A DNA stretch of 64,000 bases from positions 16,988,001 through 17,052,000 of the forward strand of contig OZ316891.1 of the NCBI GenBank assembly GCA_973895155.1. The letters are read 5' to 3'. How positions within the stretch are numbered: position 1 is the first letter of the stretch; each line of letters starts with the position of its first letter. This DNA comes from Marsupella aquatica (lineage: Eukaryota; Marchantiophyta). The notes below the pieces were generated by a model. That model had not been told where the DNA came from. It saw nothing but the letters and a program-made list of their open reading frames with translations, and did no database searches. Position numbers and translations under genes: made by a program. Of the stretch, positions 58,615-64,000 are shown piece after piece.

Positions 58615-58800
58615 AGTGGAGGAGTTTCGTCCTAACAGGTCAATTGGCGCAATCGTGGGAACGTAGTGGAGGATTTTCGTTACAGTAGCTAAATTGGCGC
58701 ACCTGTGAGAACTTAGTCGAGGATTTTCGATATAATAGCTCATTTGGGGCACCTTGTGAAAACGTAGTCGAGGATTTTCGTTAAAAGCTCTGGCACCTGT
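58615..58800. repeat. 50-bp tandem repeat, 3.7 copies
   Basis: Units begin GTGGAGGA or GTCGAGGA then TTTCGT, and contain 'aattggcgcacctgtgagaac'. It ends about 160 bp upstream of the PXN start codon, so it lies in or next to its promoter/5' leader. Confidence 0.8.
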
Positions 58801-58956
58801 CATAGGTGTCTTGTTCACAGGCGACAAAATGTTGAATTAAAAGGACAAAGAGCTCCCCACTGCGCTTTGATGCTGCGTTTGCGAAATAGATGCACTGAGC
58901 AATACCGATCGACAACTCTGACTCGTTAGTTGCAGGAGAAATCAAAGGAACTGGAC

Positions 58957-61900
58957 ATGTCTGACGCTATTGTGAATGGTTTGGCGGGGGCCGGCGGCGG
59001 CATTGTTGCGCAGCTCTTGACATATCCGCTTCAAGCAGTACGTTCCTGGTACTTCTTACTTTTCACAGTCTGGATGAGATTTGTTGCATAATCTTAAGTT
59101 ATGCATAAAAATATGAATACAACCTAATCAAGGGGAGGTCTCCATCACACGTGATCCCTGGTGTATTTCTTTGGACGTAAGGCCTGCTGTCGTAGTTTGA
59201 AAGCTGATTTGTCATTGACAGCGGTACTTTTAAGACAGCGGTCTCTCACCTTGTCTCCCCTGTAAAAGTCCCTGTATTGTACGTCGAAAAATAATTGAAG
59301 AGCCCTGACACCAATCAACAGGTAAATACACGGCAACAGATAGAAAGAAAAGCGAAGAAAGGAGACACGGATTCGGCGGGTTTTGCGATTTTATCTCTGG
59401 AGGAATCTCTGGGGAAGAAACAACCACAGAACGAATTTTTGAAGGTACCAATCACTCTCTTTACGTTGCCACTCCCTCAGTTGTGCGAGCAATGTTTTAC
59501 TTACATATGTCCCTCTCTACTTCTGTATTACAGGTGATCAAGCAAGAGGGCTGGGGTCTATATAGGGGTCTTGGACCCTCTTTGGTCGGAACGATCTGCT
59601 CTCAGGTACAAAGCGAGTTCCGTCTGTATGTGTTGACAAACTTTTAACTGCAGTGTTATGGTGGTTGGAACAACCAAGGATTCTCAACGAAAATGCTCAC
59701 AGGTGGTGGTTAGTATATTATCTGCCGCACCATTCTAGATCTAGTGCGGCAAGGAGAGGTTAACCAGCCCTGAAATTTTTGGTAGGGGGTCTACTACTAT
59801 TTTTATCAGCTACTCAAAGACGAGGCCGAGACTCTTTACCGCAAAAAGAAGAAACATGGTTCGGGTGACGGCACAGTCGGAATGTTCGGCTCTCTACTTG
59901 TTGCGGCTCTCGCAGGGTAAGGTGATTTGCCCTGACAATATGGTAAATCCATCGTCATGTTCATCTAGGGACTTTAAATGCTACCAATGGAAAAAATTGG
60001 CGAAAGTTTAATTCGCTCTTTAACTGCAGATGCGTTAATGTATTGTTGACGAATCCTATCTGGGTCATAGTTACACGTATGCAGGTAAGCCTAACTTTCA
60101 AAGGGCATGTCTATTGCAATTATGGCTTTCTTCTCCGTGAATCTCGATTTGTCCTGAGTGCTATAGTAGAAAAATGGTCTCCTTGGCCTTGACTTAGTTC
60201 TGATAGTTACGTTACTCTTCCCGTTTCCTGTCTTTCCGGGACTCGAGTATATTAGCCTGCCATTTGCGCAGAACGGCATGAGACAGCTTCTCATCTTCTG
60301 ACCATCACCTCGAAGGCTTGAGGTTAGGAGACTCGAAAGACTGACCTTCGAGGATAAAAGCCCATATTCTAAAATTTGGGATATCACCTAAATTCTGCGA
60401 CTTTAGAAAGCTACATTTTATGACCAAGATAGATCAATTGTGAAGCCAAGTCAGATAGACTCGGCCCACAGATTTCTTGACAAGTTTGTTTATGAATAGG
60501 ACGTTGCGTGTCCAAAGACAGTCATGCCTGCTATCCTGCACGAAAATTCGCAACCTCTCTGTTACTTTTACATATCAGAAGCAGCCTTTGTTTAGATATT
60601 CTTGTTGCGTTCTTCAGACCCAAGCTAAAGCTCAAATAAAGCCTTCCCCAGCACTGCGTTCTACACGAGGAAGAGATGCCAGCTCCGTCGTTGATCCATG
60701 TGATATGGGTTCAGTTGTCCGTGCTGATGGAGCAGTTGCCACGGTAAGCGTTTGTGAGTTAATATTTGTAGAAAATCTTTCACCTAATGACTGTCAGACG
60801 TTTCCCAGGCTCTTCTGAGTGCCTGGTAGACCAATAGTCAAGTTCATATTACGGTTTAGCTCTTCATGCCTTGTGCATTGTGGCAGGTTCGTGAACTTTA
60901 TGATGAAGCAGGTTTGGTGGGATTCTGGAAGGGAGTTCTTCCAACGCTCATTATGGTTGGTGGATAGACCAAATAATCCTTATCAAACATTCACATGGTC
61001 TTTCCCTTCATCTTGCCACCAGCAAAGAGGTTGATTATAGCCGTGAGCGTTGCCAAAGTCTCCTGAAGGATAAGGGAATAGGAAGATAGCTTGACTTTTA
61101 TCCTATCAAATATCATCTCGATTCAATTTGAAGTTCAAGGTTAAATTCATGACTTGGAATTTAAAGGCAAGTCTTGAACAGAAGTCACTGAAATCTTACT
61201 GAACCAGGTGAGTAACCCAGCGATTCAGTTCATGCTTTACGAGAGTCTGGTCAAATGCCTGACTAAGAAGCGTCCTGTGAGAAAATACGGCCTGAAATAC
61301 ATGACAGCAACCGAGGTGAGTCTTTCTCAGATTTAATGTCCGTCCTCCATTTCCTTGTAGGGTTCGATAGCTAAAGTTGTATTGCATTGACAGATTCTCT
61401 TCCAACATGATGGCCGTATAACCATGTGTTTGGCAGTCTCTCTACCTTTACTGCTGAAGAACTCCTTCGTCTGCAGGTTTTCACTTTGGGTGCGATTGCT
61501 AAGCTTGGTGCTACTGTTGTAACATATCCACTCCTTGTGGTCAAGGTGACTATGTTTTCTGATCACAGCTTTTTAAAGTAAACAACTTGAGTGCATTACA
61601 AATATCTCTCAGTAAGTTGTGTAGTTTTTTTCTGGGAATACTAGCAATATGTCTACAGATTGTTCTTGTTTGAATTTGAAGTGACTTTGCCAAAGTCACC
61701 GGTCCGCCACGTACATCATAACAGGACTGTTCGTCATTCTTAGCTGGTTGATGTGTGCAGTCGCGACTTCAAGCTAAGCAAGCGAGGGGTGAAGATATTT
61801 CACAGCAGTATGCAGGTAGGATGTGACTTGATGATGTCCAGATTTCCACGGAAATTGATCAGATTCAGATTTTTTTTATCGCCTTGGAATGTAACCTTCC

Positions 61901-62204
61901 AGATTTGCTCACGTACAAAGTCTTTCGTTTGGATTTTTTAGAATTTGTAAACAGTTACGGACTTCCTAGGTTTACGATACAGGGAATTTCGATATTGAAA
62001 GAGTTGTTGTCGATGACAGGCACACTTGATGTCATCATCAAAATGGTGCGATATGAAGGACTTCTGGGTTTCTACAAAGGGATGAGCACAAAAATTGTCC
62101 AAAGTGTCGTGGCAGCGGCGGTCCTTTTCATGATCAAAGAAGAGTTAGTGAAAGGAGCACGAGCTCTTGTTTCCAAGACTAAAAGTTCTCATGGGTATGA
62201 GTAG
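58957..62204 (+). CDS. PXN: Peroxisomal NAD carrier (mitochondrial carrier family), 11 exons, 357 aa
   Basis: Exons 58957-59037, 59322-59444, 59534-59605, 59786-59916, 60030-60084, 60618-60743, 60887-60955, 61208-61315, 61477-61545, 61761-61815 and 62020-62204, all with GT-AG introns; the joined length of 1,074 nt is an exact open frame ending TAG. Three carrier repeats show signatures YPLQAVNTR (23-31), NPIWVIVTRMQ (144-154) and YPLLVVKSRLQ (272-282), with six expected membrane spans. The N-terminus MSDAIVNGLAGAGGGIVAQL and the tail GFYKGMSTKIVQSV..AAVLFMIKEEL are typical of the plant peroxisomal NAD carrier, which imports NAD+ into peroxisomes in exchange for AMP or NADH and supports beta-oxidation. 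No defects seen. It is the only clear host gene in the window. Confidence 0.93.
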
Positions 62205-62640
62205 CTAATCTGTAGTGCACACTAGATCATTATTTTGTAATGTCATTTTTTGGACAGCCAAGAGACGCGTTGTCACTAATTTGTTGAGTGAAACAAATTT
62301 AGCATCTACGGCCTTCAAGATGTCCACATCTGCCAGCAGTGGGTGCCTATCAAGGTCAGACTAATTTGGTTATTGTCTCTCTCTCACAAAACAGTGCCTG
62401 CAATGTAGAATCAAATCATTGTCTCGTTTTTGAACTGAAGCTATATAAATAGGCACAGAAGGGGGTCCTTAACACGCAGGATGTCTGAACAAGTATGTCA
62501 CCTGTTCGCAAGTTATGCTTTCAGGATTTCTGTTACACGGTGTTCATTTGATCTTTCGCCTTGATCTTGTAGGATTGACTGGGTTTCAAAGTCCAGATTG
62601 GCTAGTTGTTTTGAATTCTTGATCTCACACGAAATAATAA
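62205..62640. other. PXN 3' flank
   Basis: AT-rich, no gene. Possible 3' UTR; no unambiguous polyadenylation signal was chosen. Confidence 0.4.
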
Positions 62641-62845
62641 TTTTGGGGAACTGCTTTAGAGATGCACTGTTTATGTTCCTTTGATGCCCTTAGGCACGAG
62701 GAAATTGCTTTTTGGTGAATTGCTTTAGAGATGCACTGTTTATATTCAATTGATGTCCTTAGGCAGGAGGACATTGCTTTTTGGGGGAATTTCTTTAGAG
62801 ATGCACTGTTTATGTTCAATTGATGTCCTTAAGCGGGAGGAAATT
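62641..62845. repeat. 68-bp tandem repeat, three copies
   Basis: Units share TTTAGAGATGCACTGTTTAT and 'gatgtccttaggcaggagga'. Non-coding. Confidence 0.85.
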
Positions 62846-62994
62846 GCATCGATTCAGTTTAGTTTTCTTGATTAGTTTTCTTGATTTTATACGGGGGATG
62901 GACACTAATGTGCTTTTTGGACACATCCATGCCTCCAGGTGCACTATGTCCAATAGCACAACGAATTTGAAACCCCTAGCAGTGTGGTAGAAGT

Positions 62995-63200
62995 TTATTT
63001 GCGGCTACAACTCGTAATATGTTTGTAGATAACCAAATTATATATATCAAATTGTTTGATGACATCGATTGTAAACAAAGCATTACCATGCTTTTACATA
63101 TTGTGTCATTCATCAATCTCATGTTTGGAGATGCTTGAAGCCATATATCAAACTGGTTGATGACATTTGACTGTAAATAAAGCATTACCATGCTTATAGC
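62995..63200. repeat. Two-copy repeat of about 120 bp
   Basis: 'atatatcaaattgtttgatgacat...tgtaaacaaagcattaccatgct' occurs twice with small differences. Confidence 0.7.
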
Positions 63201-63234
63201 CTGCTCTCACTTATAGTTTCATTCATCAATCTCC

Positions 63235-63575
63235 ATGTCGGTTCATCCTTCTATAGCATCCCAAGTAATTGTACAGAACATCTCTTTCGTTTGGTTCATC
63301 CTTCTCTAGCATCCCAAGTAATTGTACAGAACATCTCTTTCGTTTGGTTCATCCTTCTCTAGCATCCCGCCCAATAGCACAAAACATCTCTTCCATCTGT
63401 TGCACTCACAACAAATAATCTGACCTTCATACTTCCTAACCTCAAATTTGGGACCTCCTAAATATACATTCTCCTTGCTGCCATCGACAACTCTGGTAGC
63501 AAGATGCTTCTTTTACCACTTGTAGCAAGATGCTTCTTTGACAACTCTGGTAGCAAGATGCTTCTTTTACCACTT
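63235..63575. repeat. Two short minisatellites
   Basis: Three 54-bp copies of 'ggttcatccttctctagcatccc' (63240-63390), then three copies of GGTAGCAAGATGCTTCTTTT-type units (63495-63575). Confidence 0.75.
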
Positions 63576-63666
63576 GCCTAACCGAAGAAAACTCCTCTTC
63601 CAACTTAAAGAACCACTAGCATGACAAAAACATGGCTACACATATTTCACCATTTTTAGTATTCTT

Positions 63667-63755
63667 TACGGACCCCCATTGGAAGTTCCTTCCAAAATCC
63701 CTAGCACCAGGTTGAGCCACATCAGCAGGAATGGTCACAAACAAGAAAATCTAGA
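63667..63755 (+). mobile_element. Scrap of Ty3-type gag-pol linker
   Basis: About 88 bp starting TTACGGACCCCCATTGG resemble 9403-9488 at the end of the decayed gag element. No other retroelement part is next to it. Confidence 0.45.
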
Positions 63756-63824
63756 TGTGAAAGAAGAACAAAACCTGATGGTTCCTGTTTGTTTCCTAAA
63801 TTTGTGGAGCAAGTCTCCTAGCAG

Positions 63825-63960
63825 AGGAGAGAGAAAAAGAGAAAAAAGTTGGGCACTTCTCTGGTTATATGGCCACTTCTCTTATTATATGGCAAAGGAG
63901 AGAGAAAAAGAGAAAAAAGTTGGGCACTTCTCTTATTATATGGCAAGTGGTTGTTTAAGC
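63825..63960. repeat. Two-copy tandem repeat at the window end
   Basis: 'gagagagaaaaagagaaaaaagttgggcacttctc' appears twice with ATTATATGGCAA-type spacers. Confidence 0.75.
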
Positions 63961-64000
63961 CACCTTGGTGAGAGCACTTACTCTTCCTTCATTGACTACT

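Overview
Organism and overall character. The window looks like a transposon-rich nuclear contig of a plant-lineage eukaryote (streptophyte alga, bryophyte, lycophyte or fern; a charophyte such as Chara would fit but is not proven). The one clearly intact cellular gene, at the right end (58957-62204), is an 11-exon peroxisomal NAD carrier (PXN type), a plant-type mitochondrial-carrier protein. Almost everything to its left is nested mobile DNA, much of it datable by target-site duplications (TSDs) readable in the sequence.

Layout. 1-5904: antisense pieces of a retroelement with a very long LTR that carries its own reading frame, plus a relative of another LTR-borne gene. 5905-13980: decayed Ty3-type element (LTR remnant, PBS, gag, protease scrap) invaded by a LINE fragment, itself invaded by a MITE, then AT-rich degenerate sequence. 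14005-32737: an antisense LINE split by a solo LTR (element C, 16345-31437, TSD TTCTT). That LTR is itself split by an 11-kb DNA transposon (element A, 19336-30313, TSD ATAGTCTG). 32778-36199: antisense copy of the first giant LTR. 36600-57256: a second transposase element (element B) with palindromic arrays. It is interrupted by a solo giant LTR (38060-42733, TSD GTACA) and by a chimeric LTR-gag-LINE insertion (44166-52921, 16-bp TSD), which in turn received a young 3-kb Copia-like element (45291-48271, identical LTRs, TSD AATAG). 57300-64000: LINE scrap, minisatellites and the PXN gene.

Most notable system. Element A carries a divergent gene pair. One is a multi-exon protein that appears to join a ParB/sulfiredoxin-like domain to a beta-class amino-DNA-methyltransferase domain. 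The other is a SWIM-zinc-finger, MULE-like transposase. A short palindrome (TAGCGCC-N-GGCGCTA) is scattered 16 times through its non-coding DNA, with at least one copy in every intron of both genes. Element B, a diverged relative, has a different palindrome of the same design (CTCGGAGAG-N-CTCTCCGAG) in long arrays in its intron and flanks. A 316-bp MITE at 15756-16071 shares element A's terminal repeat. A second theme is two unrelated-looking giant LTRs (4.7 and 4.1 kb) that each contain a long reading frame for a plant-mobile-domain-like protein.

Most element genes are broken by in-frame TAG or TGA stops, never TAA. Sister-copy comparison shows these are mainly CAG-to-TAG and CGA-to-TGA changes, the pattern expected from CHG/CG cytosine methylation. 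All family assignments are from reading the sequence by eye; no database search was possible.
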